DNA of 42,749 bases from an uncultured Bdellovibrionales bacterium (GTDB taxonomy: Bacteria; Bdellovibrionota; Bdellovibrionia; Bdellovibrionales; UBA1609), in NCBI GenBank assembly GCA_937936325.1, contig CALGWV010000068.1:1-42749 (forward strand). The letters run 5' to 3'. Below the pieces are notes generated by a model that saw only the letters and a list, made by a program, of their open reading frames with translations, was not told where the DNA came from and ran no database searches. Shown here piece after piece: positions 7,070 through 15,558 of the stretch. The position numbers were made by a program, and so were the translations under genes. The stretch's first letter is position 1. Every line of letters begins with the position of its first letter.

Positions 7070-8578
7070 TTATAGTTTTAGAGGAGAGGTTTTAGGTTTA
7101 TTGCAATCGAGCATCACTCTAGGGTGACATTTGAAGTTCATTTGTTTATTTACTCGGTGAAATAGGTTTACAGATCTGGAGCCCATCTCTTTATCATTTC
7201 CGATATTCAAGCCGGCGAGTCTACGTAGGCCTGTTTTTTTAAATCCATTACTCTTCTTTGTGTTACCTCTTTTAAATGACTTTTTTCCAATGGGACGATA
7301 AGAATAACTCCCTCCTCCTGCCGAACCTGTGCTACCACCTTCTCCTGGGTCTTTGCCTAGAGAAGTGAGGACGCGGCCAGTAACTGGGCCACTATATCCA
7401 GGTCCTCCAGTTTTAAAAGCTCCAGCAGGGCCACCACTTCCTGATGAACCGCCGGCTCCGCCTAAGCCGGAAAATCCTCCGCCACCACTAGAGCCTCCAC
7501 CACTACCATCTGGGGAATCACCACCTCCAGCAGCCAAGTTTATATTGGCGTCTGGATCTGCTAGATTGGGATCATTTAAGTCCTCATCTGGCCCTACGTT
7601 CGTAGCATCTCCACCTAGAGTATTAGCGTAGGGTGAACTTAAGTCGGTAAACCCAGAGCCGGTTTTAAAGGCGCCAGTTTTAATGCATGAAATATCTGCA
7701 TAGTTTGATGGCTGTGAGCAATCGACTTCTGTCTCTAAGGGGTTTTGCCCCAAGACACTATCACCATAAGCAGGCTCATCTTCAGTAGACAAAGCAGCTT
7801 GGCACTGAGCAAAAGCGTTCAATGTTTTTTGGGTTTCAGTTTGAGCCGTTAAAAATTTATTTATACCACCGGTTGTAAAAGCTTCACAGGTAGTGGAAGT
7901 CTGCATGAGTTTTGTGTTTATAGAATTTATTTGCCTGATCTCAGATTTGAGTAAATTAATTTGATTTTGGTCTTTTTTAGAGTCTAAAGATGCTATCTTA
8001 CTTTTTAAATTCTCAAGTGATATTTTTAAATTATCATAATGAAATTTGTATTTAGATTCACAGCGCTCACGATTTTTTTTGCACATATATGCTTGAGCTG
8101 TTAATGCACTTATTCCAGCAGCAGTGGCCGCACCACCCATGATGCAGGTCTGGAGTGGGTCAATGCCCTTGCCCAACATTGCTTGGATGGGTTGTACAAA
8201 CTGAGGAACTACTGAAATGATGCCTAAAGTTTTGCCTATTGTTCCACTACAAGACTCAGGGTTTCCACAACATTTTTCGGCGGTATCTTTGTAGCAGGTT
8301 AAGTGATCTGATGACAAATTCACCATGGCTACATCATTATCTTTGATCCCAGGATTAGAGTTGATGAAATCCGTGTAAACAGTGTCACAGTGTTTAAAAT
8401 TCTCATTCTGTTCACGATCGACCTGTTCTGGATCTGTTACAGCGACAGCTTCCAATTTTTTTTGCTGTTCTATATCTCTTGCTTCAATTTGTGGAGCTGC
8501 AGGATCATTGCGTGGATCAGACCAACTCAAGTTGAAACTATAAAAACAAAGAAGGACAAGGCTAAGAAAAACTTTCAT
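7070..8578 (-). CDS. Secreted Cys-containing, Gly-rich protein of unknown function
   Basis: The product has 502 residues. A signal peptide (FLSLVLLCFYSFNLSWS) is followed by a Cys-rich region at about 64-175 (motifs such as KCCGNPESC, and CKKNRERC just after a short hydrophobic stretch). A predicted coiled coil lies at about 180-225, then a Gly/Ser-rich linker at about 350-400 and a basic C-terminus. No known domain was recognised. The Cys pairs suggest disulphides, hence periplasmic or surface exposure. It lies between a TadG-like gene (110 bp upstream) and another secreted orphan (9 bp downstream). The Pro-rich frame opposite the Gly-rich linker is a compositional shadow. Confidence 0.65.
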   Translation of the reverse strand: MKVFLSLVLLCFYSFNLSWSDPRNDPAAPQIEARDIEQQKKLEAVAVTDPEQVDREQNENFKHCDTVYTDFINSNPGIKDNDVAMVNLSSDHLTCYKDTAEKCCGNPESCSGTIGKTLGIISVVPQFVQPIQAMLGKGIDPLQTCIMGGAATAAGISALTAQAYMCKKNRERCESKYKFHYDNLKISLENLKSKIASLDSKKDQNQINLLKSEIRQINSINTKLMQTSTTCEAFTTGGINKFLTAQTETQKTLNAFAQCQAALSTEDEPAYGDSVLGQNPLETEVDCSQPSNYADISCIKTGAFKTGSGFTDLSSPYANTLGGDATNVGPDEDLNDPNLADPDANINLAAGGGDSPDGSGGGSSGGGGFSGLGGAGGSSGSGGPAGAFKTGGPGYSGPVTGRVLTSLGKDPGEGGSTGSAGGGSYSYRPIGKKSFKRGNTKKSNGFKKTGLRRLAGLNIGNDKEMGSRSVNLFHRVNKQMNFKCHPRVMLDCNKPKTSPLKL

Positions 8579-8688
8579 ATCTTCTTATCGAAAGAAAACT
8601 TGAGACTAGTGAATTTATTCTCAGCTTGGCTTGAGTCGTGTTTCAAAATGAGACGAAGGCGTAACATATAGCTAAGCTTTAATCACAT

Positions 8689-10857
8689 TTAATTTGGAGG
8701 ATTTAAAATAGGCCCTTTAGAGCCTGGTGCAAATTCGTGATCTTCAAAAAGATAAGCCTCTGAAATCATTTTCACTGAGTAGCCTGACCTCCCTCCAGCT
8801 AAGCAAGCGTTTTGAGGATAAGGGGCGTGGCCCTTGTTAGGATCCCAGCGTTCTGAACACTTTCCGAACCTTGTTGAGAGCCCTGTGGGCGGCAAATAAG
8901 TATTCACATCTGAACCCTCAGTCCATGAAGTGAGGAGATGCATGAGTTGGCTATCTTCTCCACCTTGATCATTAAGTAAATAAAAATACTTGTTTGTATG
9001 TGGTGAGTTTCTGCTTTTAAGCTGTTCTTCAATTCCAGGTGTTAGCCCTGGTGTTGAGCTTAAATTGTTGAAATTCATATTGAGATCTCCCCTAAGCAAG
9101 CTTTCATTACTAAATGCAAACTTAGCAGCCATGGCCGAGGTCGATGATGTGGTGAATGCATTTGGCACTCTGACCCACCTCTGGAGATGCTTTAAAGAAG
9201 AGTCATAAAAATAGGCTTGAATATTGTAATGTGTGATGTCGAACATATCAGGGGATATAGCATGAAGTTCGGCCCTTCTCATAAGTGAATTTGTGATTGA
9301 AAGGGAGGTGCCAATAGGGCTCCCTGCAAAAAGGTTTGAAAGCATTCCTCTCATATCTTGGGTTGAAAACCTTCCGCTTCCACTGGCTTGCACCAATGGT
9401 TCAAACATACTTTGGGCCATTTCAGAAGCCATGCCTAATTGATCGCCCGGGTAACGGCTGTAATTAGGAAGCATGCTGGCATCTAAGCTCCCAGAGGGAG
9501 GGGGGGATGCTCCATTGCGTCTGGGTGCTGCAAGAAGATCAGTTTTTTGTCCTCCAAGGCTACGGTTAGATCCACTGGGCCACTGCGAGTAGTACCACGG
9601 ACCAATGCTTCCCCCAAAGGGTTTGGAATAGGCTTTGGCTTTAAGTTTATTGCTTCCAAGGCTAAAAATTCCTGAGAAGTTTGTTTCTCCATGGACCTGA
9701 TTGTAAATCATATACCAAGGGTTTTTTTCAATACCTGAGGCAAAGGCCACATCATCTTTTTCATTAAAAAATTTGGCAAAATCACGAAGCCCTATGCCAT
9801 TATTATACCTTGCTAAAGAGTTAGCGGCGTCGGCATACAAATTTGGAAAGTTGGGATATTCATATACTGTTAAAGATCTTTGGGTAGTGTTCACATTGTT
9901 AGTTTCCAACATACTGTAATAGGCCATTAAAAAAATTTGTATTTCAGGAAAGAGTATATTTTTGACTTGATCAGGTGAAAAATTTTGAAGTGAATTGGTG
10001 ACATTAAAATTCACTAATGAATTTGTAGTAGATAAATTATGTTTAAAAGTTTTTTCTGCTCCAAGGTAAACACTTTCTCCTCGGAGGTCCTTCATTCCTC
10101 CTGACTCAACAATAGGTAAGGCCAAGTTTTTAGCAATTTCCCAAAAAAGCAGTTTATAATAGGCTTGCTGAACTCTAAAAGCAGATAGAGCAGCTGTGCT
10201 AAACCACCAGTTCACCAATGCAAAAGCCTGGCGTTCTTTGTCAAGTTTTGTATTTGCCGCAGACACTCCGGCTGACAGGACAGAGTTGATAGAGAGTCCA
10301 TAAATATTGGCCAGACTGGGAATCGTTCTAAGGCCGCCAATTTTGGCTTGGTTACACCAGTCTGTAGTAGAGAGGCTGGGGTCGTTAGATAAAACCTCTT
10401 TAGAAAAAATACAGGGAGAAATTTGATCACTCAACGAGTTTTGCCCAGCCAACGGGCGTGCATAGGAGTAAAGTCTATCTTGAGGTGTTCCACCACTTAG
10501 TATGTTTGAAACCTGGACTGGGTGGGGGATTGAGGCCGTACCGCGGCTAAGAGTTCCTAAAACACGATACCTAAAAGCCATTAATTTATAAGACTGACGT
10601 ATTAAATAGTTAATATGCCCCATAGCATCTAAAAGTTCAGCTTGGCGCTGGGCCACGTATATGCTGGCAAAGTCAGCAGAGTTTTGAATATTTATTTTAT
10701 TACTGACGACCATACCTACATGAATGGTCATACCAAAAAGAGTAAACATAATAACAAAGGCAAAGGCTAAGAATATCGAAACCTGACCTTTTTCTTGAGC
10801 CCTTGGCTGTGCTTTGGATGGATTCGTTAAAAGTTGGGGATGAAGACTTGATTTCAT
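8689..10857 (-). CDS. TadG-like Flp pilus/secretion-associated membrane protein
   Basis: The product has about 722 residues. An N-terminal membrane helix (about 24-48) sits in the context GQVSIFLAFAFVIMFTLFGM, then KINIQNSADFASIYVA. This matches the TadE/TadG N-terminus (prepilin-like helix, then an 'aaDaAAla' segment). The remaining 650 residues are probably periplasmic and have no motif I recognise, and I do not see the vWA domain common in TadG. The ATG at 10857 is chosen; an in-frame TTG at 10893 adds 12 residues, and neither has a good Shine-Dalgarno. It heads a minus-strand set with two secreted orphans. No Tad ATPase or secretin is present in this window. Confidence 0.65.
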   Translation of the reverse strand: MKSSLHPQLLTNPSKAQPRAQEKGQVSIFLAFAFVIMFTLFGMTIHVGMVVSNKINIQNSADFASIYVAQRQAELLDAMGHINYLIRQSYKLMAFRYRVLGTLSRGTASIPHPVQVSNILSGGTPQDRLYSYARPLAGQNSLSDQISPCIFSKEVLSNDPSLSTTDWCNQAKIGGLRTIPSLANIYGLSINSVLSAGVSAANTKLDKERQAFALVNWWFSTAALSAFRVQQAYYKLLFWEIAKNLALPIVESGGMKDLRGESVYLGAEKTFKHNLSTTNSLVNFNVTNSLQNFSPDQVKNILFPEIQIFLMAYYSMLETNNVNTTQRSLTVYEYPNFPNLYADAANSLARYNNGIGLRDFAKFFNEKDDVAFASGIEKNPWYMIYNQVHGETNFSGIFSLGSNKLKAKAYSKPFGGSIGPWYYSQWPSGSNRSLGGQKTDLLAAPRRNGASPPPSGSLDASMLPNYSRYPGDQLGMASEMAQSMFEPLVQASGSGRFSTQDMRGMLSNLFAGSPIGTSLSITNSLMRRAELHAISPDMFDITHYNIQAYFYDSSLKHLQRWVRVPNAFTTSSTSAMAAKFAFSNESLLRGDLNMNFNNLSSTPGLTPGIEEQLKSRNSPHTNKYFYLLNDQGGEDSQLMHLLTSWTEGSDVNTYLPPTGLSTRFGKCSERWDPNKGHAPYPQNACLAGGRSGYSVKMISEAYLFEDHEFAPGSKGPILNPPN

Positions 10858-10990
10858 TTTAAATATTATTTCATTAGAGTTCAGCAAAAACAAAACAAGG
10901 TCGTGGACAAACCACTGTTAGCAGCTTGGGACTGTCCTTGTTCTTTAAAAAAAGATAGAATTGGGGCTAGGTATTTGTGTATAGGATTAG

Positions 10991-11012
10991 ACCCAAATCC
11001 GCGGATCTGGGT
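10991..11012. repeat. 22-bp palindrome, copy 1
   Basis: ACCCAAATC-CGCG-GATCTGGGT, a nine-base stem with one mismatch and a four-base loop. It lies 22 bp before the preferred start of the exported-protein gene that leads the permease-nagZ operon. A second copy with identical geometry lies at 16578. The position is compatible with an operator or a 5' UTR hairpin. Confidence 0.5.
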
Positions 11013-11034
11013 TAGAATGGGGTGGGAAACATTA

Positions 11035-11763
11035 ATGGTAAGAATAGGCTTTGTGCCCTTAAATTTGATCTTCTTTCCAATGATATGTTGGGCTCAATGT
11101 TTTGAGGTGTTAAACCAAGATCAAAGCCTAGGCTCCATTTTGAGTTTTGAAGAAAAATCTCAAGAAAAAATTCGTTTTAAAAGTATTTCAGTTTTTAAAA
11201 ATAAGAGTGAGCATTACAAAAAAAAAATAAGTGTACAAAGTGACTTAAGGTATACACCTATCAGTTCTGAATATCAGTTCTGGAGTTCCGGTAAAATTAT
11301 TCAACATCAAAAAATTGAGATTAAGGATTCTTTTGTTCAAGTCAAAGACTTATTGAGAAGCTCAAGTTTTTGGCCGAAGCCTCGAGCTTTTTCTCCAGGG
11401 AGTATTTTTGAGAATCAGTTGTTTTCTTTTATTAAATTTAAGAGAAAAAGTTGGTTAGATTTTCCTAATTTTTTTCATGTCAAAGTTTTAGATGAAACTT
11501 CAGGACGGCCAGGGACTTGGGATGTTTCTAGGGATAAAAAAACTGGAGATAGTATTTTTAAAAAGACTGTGGAGTCTTTTACAGTGAGTTGGGATAAAAG
11601 TTTTGAATTAAAAAGAATAAAAAATCAAAGTTTCGGTTTATCCCTAAGAAAATGTTCAAAAAAATTATGTCTTCAGACTGTAGGTAAACTCTCTGAAGAT
11701 GAAATGAAGTTTTTTGAATTTACAGAGAAGCAAAAAGGGGCCAGCCTGTGTTTAAATTCATAA
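11035..11763 (+). CDS. Exported protein of unknown function, first gene of the permease-nagZ operon
   Basis: The open frame extends upstream to 10903, but I choose the ATG at 11035. Translation from there begins directly with a signal peptide (MVRIGFVPLNLIFFPMICWA, then QC), and the longer version would run through the 22-bp palindrome. The product has 242 residues, rich in Lys, Ser and Phe. Two Cys lie close together in CSKKLC, and another is near the C-terminus. It is predicted to be periplasmic or a lipoprotein (WAQC could be a poor lipobox). It overlaps the permease gene by 16 bp. It does not look like an oligopeptide-binding protein, being much too short. I do not recognise the family. 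Confidence 0.6.
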   Translation: MVRIGFVPLNLIFFPMICWAQCFEVLNQDQSLGSILSFEEKSQEKIRFKSISVFKNKSEHYKKKISVQSDLRYTPISSEYQFWSSGKIIQHQKIEIKDSFVQVKDLLRSSSFWPKPRAFSPGSIFENQLFSFIKFKRKSWLDFPNFFHVKVLDETSGRPGTWDVSRDKKTGDSIFKKTVESFTVSWDKSFELKRIKNQSFGLSLRKCSKKLCLQTVGKLSEDEMKFFEFTEKQKGASLCLNS

Positions 11764-12674
11764 TTCAAAGAAGTGTAGTAACCCTTTTTACAGCCATAGG
11801 CGTAAGTTTTCTAAGCTTTTTTGTAATTTATGCCATACCTGGAGACCCTGTCGATGTGATACTTGGGGATATGGCCTCTGCTTTGGATAAAGCGCAACTC
11901 AGAAAAGAGCTAGGCCTAGATTTGTCCATATTCCTACAGTTTAAAGAATTCATACTTAAAACATTTACAGGTGATTTGGGGACTTCTTATTTCTCAGGGC
12001 GCTCAGTAAGTCATTTAATTCTGGAGCGCTTACCCGCCACATTAAGCTTAGGTTTTTTTGCCATGCTTATGGCTATGGCTTTTGCTATTCCATTAGGAGT
12101 TTACTCTGCAGTTATGAAGGGAAAAGCCCAAGACCGCATTATGTCTTTGAGTTCAATGATTTTAATGTCTCTACCTGTTTTTTACTCGGGTCCTATTTTG
12201 ATTTGGTTCTTAGCTTTAAAGTTAGGAGCTTTTCCAGCTGGGGGGCGTGATGGGGCACTGAGCATTTTTCTACCAGCTTTGAGTTTAGCCTTACCTCTGG
12301 GCGCTATATTATTTCGAATGACTCGAGCTTCAATGTTGGAGGTTTTGTCTAAGGATTATATGACATCAGCATGGGCTAAGGGGTGCTCCTGGCCTCAAAT
12401 TTATATGGTTCATGGTTTGAAAAATGCTTTGATTCCTGTCATCACAATTTTGGGTTTACAATTTGGAACGGTTCTCACAGGAACTGTGATTACAGAAACT
12501 ATCTTTAATTGGCCAGGCTTAGGCACTCTATTATTTGAAGCAATTGGTGAGAGAGATTATCCTATAGTTCAAGCCTGCGTTCTTGTGACGGCTTTGGTTT
12601 ATGTGGGAATTAATTTTATAACGGATATCCTTTATAGTTTGGCACAACCTAAAATGCGCGAGATGTCTTCATGA
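11748..12674 (+). CDS. Oligopeptide/dipeptide ABC transporter permease (DppB/OppB family)
   Basis: The product is a 308-residue inner-membrane permease with six predicted helices. The N-terminus (FIIQRSVVTLFTAIGVSFLS, then IPGDPVD) is diagnostic of the DppB/OppB family, and the coupling loop near 215-235 (KGCSWPQIYMVHGLKNALIP) contacts the ATPase. The GTG start has AGGGG in front and lies inside the upstream gene. The stop overlaps the partner permease by four bases. Substrate is not readable from sequence. The coupling to nagZ suggests peptides or muropeptides. The ATPases and the binding protein must be encoded elsewhere. Confidence 0.9.
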   Translation: MFKFIIQRSVVTLFTAIGVSFLSFFVIYAIPGDPVDVILGDMASALDKAQLRKELGLDLSIFLQFKEFILKTFTGDLGTSYFSGRSVSHLILERLPATLSLGFFAMLMAMAFAIPLGVYSAVMKGKAQDRIMSLSSMILMSLPVFYSGPILIWFLALKLGAFPAGGRDGALSIFLPALSLALPLGAILFRMTRASMLEVLSKDYMTSAWAKGCSWPQIYMVHGLKNALIPVITILGLQFGTVLTGTVITETIFNWPGLGTLLFEAIGERDYPIVQACVLVTALVYVGINFITDILYSLAQPKMREMSS

Positions 12675-13465
12675 AAAATTTCGGATACTGGGGCGTTAGC
12701 CTTCTGCTTTTCATTGCTATCTTTGCTCCCTTTTTAAGTCCGTTTGATCCAAATGCCATTGATCTTAAAAATCAGTACTTGTGGCCGAGTTTAAATCACC
12801 TTATGGGCACTGACGCCAACGGCTCAGATGTTTTTTCACAAATTCTCTATGGTGCAAGGATCAGTCTTATTGTCGCTCTGAGTGTAGTGAGTATGACGAC
12901 GCTCATTGGTTTGCTCGTTGGAAGTTTGGCGGGCTTAGGTGGAAAATCAATAGACTTTTTAGTGATGAGAGTTGTGGATGTTGTTTATGCTTTTCCTGGA
13001 TTTTTGTTAGCTCTTGCACTCGTGGCAGCACTTGGGCCGTCACTTAAAAACTTAATTTTAGCAATGACACTCACGGGCTGGGCTGGAGTCTGTCGTCTTG
13101 TGAGAGGGGAAGTCCAAAATATTAAAGACAATGAATATGTTCATGCAGCCCAAGCGCTGGGGGCGGGTGTTTGGAGAAAGCTCGTAGTTCATATTTGGCC
13201 CAATCTTATTGGTATTTTAGTAGTGCAAGCTAGTTTTGCGATGGCGGGTGCTATCATGGTTGAGTCGGGTTTAAGCTTTTTAGGTCTTGGAGCGGGAGGC
13301 GAGATGCCTTCCTGGGGCAAGTTATTAAGTGATGGCAAAAACGATTTGCTTGAAGCTCCTTATATTAGTTTTTTCCCAGGTTTATTGATTGTATTTTGTG
13401 TTGTCAGTTTTAATAGTTTGGGCGAGGCTTTAAGGCTAAAGATAGTTAAAGGAAAAGTGACATGA
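12671..13465 (+). CDS. Oligopeptide/dipeptide ABC transporter permease (DppC/OppC family)
   Basis: The product has 264 residues, the partner of the preceding permease. Family features are LSPFDPNAIDLKNQYLWPSL, then HLMGTDANGSDVFSQILYGARISL near the N-terminus. The EAA coupling loop (HAAQALGAGVWRKLVVHIWP) is at about 158-177 and is followed by MVESGLSFLGLG. It starts at an ATG overlapping the previous stop (ATGA) and is itself overlapped by nagZ in the same way, so the three are translationally coupled. It is slightly shorter than typical DppC (about 290-300), with a trimmed N-terminal cytoplasmic tail. Confidence 0.9.
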   Translation: MKNFGYWGVSLLLFIAIFAPFLSPFDPNAIDLKNQYLWPSLNHLMGTDANGSDVFSQILYGARISLIVALSVVSMTTLIGLLVGSLAGLGGKSIDFLVMRVVDVVYAFPGFLLALALVAALGPSLKNLILAMTLTGWAGVCRLVRGEVQNIKDNEYVHAAQALGAGVWRKLVVHIWPNLIGILVVQASFAMAGAIMVESGLSFLGLGAGGEMPSWGKLLSDGKNDLLEAPYISFFPGLLIVFCVVSFNSLGEALRLKIVKGKVT

Positions 13466-14448
13466 ATTTAAAACATAAACTCGGACAAATGTTTAATGTT
13501 GGATTAGAAGGGCCGACCCTATTGGAGAAAGAGGCCAAGCTCATAGTTGAAAATAACATAGGTGGAGTCACTTTGTTCTCCAGAAATATTTCAAATTTAG
13601 AACAGGTAAAACAGCTTTGTGAAAGCCTTCAAGCCTTAACCAGAAACATGCCTAGTCAACAAAATTTATTGATAGCTATTGATCAAGAAGGGGGACGAGT
13701 GGCTCGTATCAAAGAGCCCTTGACTCTATTTCCACCTATGTTTGAGGTTGGCAAAGAAAACTCAGCAGCTCTTTGTTTTGATGTGGCTACACAGTTGGCT
13801 CAGGACCTTTTGGGTTTAGGGATCAATTGGGATTTTGCTCCTGTTTTAGATGTGAGGCTCAACCCAGAAAATGAAGTCATCGGAGATCGAGCTTTTTCTG
13901 AAGATCCAGATCAGGTGGCCAAGCTTACAAGTGGTTTTTTGAGAGGTTTTAGAAAAGCAGGAATGATATCTTGTGGAAAGCATTTTCCAGGTCATGGTTA
14001 TACGTCCTTGGATTCTCACTTTGATCTTCCTGTAGATGACAGAACTTTAGAAGAGCTAAAACAAACAGAATTGATTCCCTTTAGAAAAGCGATTGCTCAA
14101 AATGTTGACACTATGATGATGGCCCATATTATTTATCCAAAGGTGGATCCAAAATGGCCCGCCAGTTTGTCCAAAATTTGGATTCAAGAAATCCTAAGAG
14201 ATGAGCTTGGGTACAAAGGCCTTATCGTGAGCGACGATATAAACATGAAAGCCTTAGACTCTTACAGAGACCAGAGCTTATCCTGTAAGGCCATTGAGGC
14301 TGGAGCAGATGTGATGCTTTATTGTGAGGGGTTTGAGGCGCAAACAGCTGCCATTAAAGAAGCTCAAACTCAAGCTGAAGAGGTGAGCTTAAATATTGAA
14401 AATGCTTTTGATAGAATAATTAAACTCAAAGACAAGTTTTTATCCTAA
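13462..14448 (+). CDS. nagZ: Beta-N-acetylhexosaminidase, family GH3 (NagZ)
   Basis: The product has 328 residues with no signal peptide, so it is cytoplasmic like other NagZ enzymes. It removes GlcNAc from GlcNAc-anhMurNAc (peptides) in peptidoglycan recycling. Family motifs visible are IDQEGGRVARI (73-83), the KHFPGHG...DSH catalytic loop (173-186) with the general acid/base His, and the nucleophile Asp in SDDINMKA (about 258). It begins inside the dppC-like stop codon (ATGA). The coupling to a peptide permease pair suggests that muropeptide import and processing are co-expressed. Confidence 0.93.
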   Translation: MNLKHKLGQMFNVGLEGPTLLEKEAKLIVENNIGGVTLFSRNISNLEQVKQLCESLQALTRNMPSQQNLLIAIDQEGGRVARIKEPLTLFPPMFEVGKENSAALCFDVATQLAQDLLGLGINWDFAPVLDVRLNPENEVIGDRAFSEDPDQVAKLTSGFLRGFRKAGMISCGKHFPGHGYTSLDSHFDLPVDDRTLEELKQTELIPFRKAIAQNVDTMMMAHIIYPKVDPKWPASLSKIWIQEILRDELGYKGLIVSDDINMKALDSYRDQSLSCKAIEAGADVMLYCEGFEAQTAAIKEAQTQAEEVSLNIENAFDRIIKLKDKFLS

Positions 14449-14588
14449 TTTACTTATTTTTAGAAACTTTTTAGCCGATATTAGCTTTGATTATATGAAG
14501 GCTATGTTTCTTTTAGAAAAGACACTTATGACTCTGCCTTCATTGTTTATTAACTGAGTAGCTAGACTACTTTTGGAGAAACTGCTTC

Positions 14589-15389
14589 ATGAAATTTCGT
14601 ATTTTAAGTATAGTTTTTTTGTCAGTCTTTACTTTAAGCCTATCCAGCTTTGGCGTGAATCGTTTTTCGCTTTTTACTCAAAAACAATCAGATGCTATTT
14701 TTAAAGATTTAACAGGTGCTTTAAATTATTCAAATGCTTCGGGTGCCGAATCTTTAGGAAAGTTTTTTGGTGTACAGGTTGGGGTAGTGGGGGCCTTAGG
14801 CACAGCTAAAGAGATAGAAAAACAAGCTCAGACCTATGATCCTAGTTTTGAAATTCCATTTCTTCCTAATTTATACGCTTTTGCCATGGTGACAGGGCCA
14901 TTTGGAATTGGAGTTGAAGTCGGCTATTTTCCTGAAGTGACCTTATCTGATTTCACTTTTGGGAGCTTCACCATTGGAGGTCGTTGGACAGTGACTGATG
15001 TTGTGGAGCTCAGTCGCTTGCGTGTCGCTCTTAAAGCCAACTATTCAAAGACGGATCTTTCCTACTCTAGCGAAGACTCTACAACTAAAGAATCTATGGA
15101 TATAGGTCTTAAAATTCAAGAGTATGGTGGGATTTTAGGAATAGACCTAGTTTTTGTTGAGCCCTATGTCGGAATCTCCTATATCTTAGCAGAAGGGGAT
15201 TTTAGTGCTGAAGGAACAAGCTTGAGCCCTCCAGTAGTAAGCGTAACTGCAGATCATAACTCAAAGCTTAAAGGCTTTAAACCTTCTCTAGGCTTGGAGT
15301 TTAAGATCCCTGGCCTAAGAATTGGAGCAGAGTGCTCGCATTTTTCTGGAGCTAATCGAATCACTGCCAAATTGGCCATTAAAATTTAG
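14589..15389 (+). CDS. Predicted outer-membrane beta-barrel protein
   Basis: The product has 266 residues with a signal peptide (LSIVFLSVFTLSLSSFG). The mature part alternates hydrophobic and polar residues in many short strands, with repeated Gly and aromatic residues (for example FGIGVEVGYFPEV, FTIGGRWTV, FVEPYVGISYI), and ends in strand-like AKLAIKI. This is typical of a beta-barrel of unknown function. GGAG lies 10 bases before the ATG. It is separated by 140 bp from nagZ and so probably has its own promoter; a TTATAT-like -10 with extended TG is present near 14493. It converges with the small basic-protein gene, four bases away. Confidence 0.7.
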   Translation: MKFRILSIVFLSVFTLSLSSFGVNRFSLFTQKQSDAIFKDLTGALNYSNASGAESLGKFFGVQVGVVGALGTAKEIEKQAQTYDPSFEIPFLPNLYAFAMVTGPFGIGVEVGYFPEVTLSDFTFGSFTIGGRWTVTDVVELSRLRVALKANYSKTDLSYSSEDSTTKESMDIGLKIQEYGGILGIDLVFVEPYVGISYILAEGDFSAEGTSLSPPVVSVTADHNSKLKGFKPSLGLEFKIPGLRIGAECSHFSGANRITAKLAIKI

Positions 15390-15393
15390 ATCT

Positions 15394-15528
15394 CTACTCA
15401 GCGTCACCAAAAAGTTGAGCTTTAGGTAGAGTTGTTCCTTGATTTCTGAGTTTTGCTTTTCTCTTTTTGCCACTTTTTACGTCTTTCATTTTACGACGCA
15501 CTTTTGTGATTTTTGATGCAGAAGCCAT
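15394..15528 (-). CDS. Small Lys/Arg-rich protein (44 residues)
   Basis: This is a 44-residue open frame with AAGGAG seven bases before its ATG. The product is very basic: MASASKITKVRRKMKDVKSG, then KKRKAKLRNQGTT and an acidic end LFGDAE. The composition resembles small ribosome- or nucleic-acid-binding proteins, and I believe short proteins with a 'GKKRK...GTT' pattern and an LFGD-like end occur in other deltaproteobacteria-like genomes, though this is from memory. It lies 30 bp downstream of the FadL/PorV-like gene on the same strand and converges with the beta-barrel gene. The good Shine-Dalgarno and clear composition make it likely to be real. Confidence 0.7.
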   Translation of the reverse strand: MASASKITKVRRKMKDVKSGKKRKAKLRNQGTTLPKAQLFGDAE

Positions 15529-15558
15529 AATAGCTCTCCTTTATATTGATTAGCGAAA

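Noticed and set aside
7329-7631. Pro-rich 100-residue frame on the + strand
   Set aside because: It is the antisense shadow of the Gly/Ser-rich linker of the minus-strand secreted protein; no ribosome-binding site and wholly compositional.
10903-11034. Upstream extension of the exported protein gene to 10903
   Set aside because: It would place 44 residues before an obvious signal peptide and read through the 22-bp palindrome; the ATG at 11035 fits better.
14460-14500. Sigma-28-type promoter (GCCGATAT at about 14473) before the beta-barrel gene
   Set aside because: The -10-like sequence has no TAAA -35 at the required spacing.
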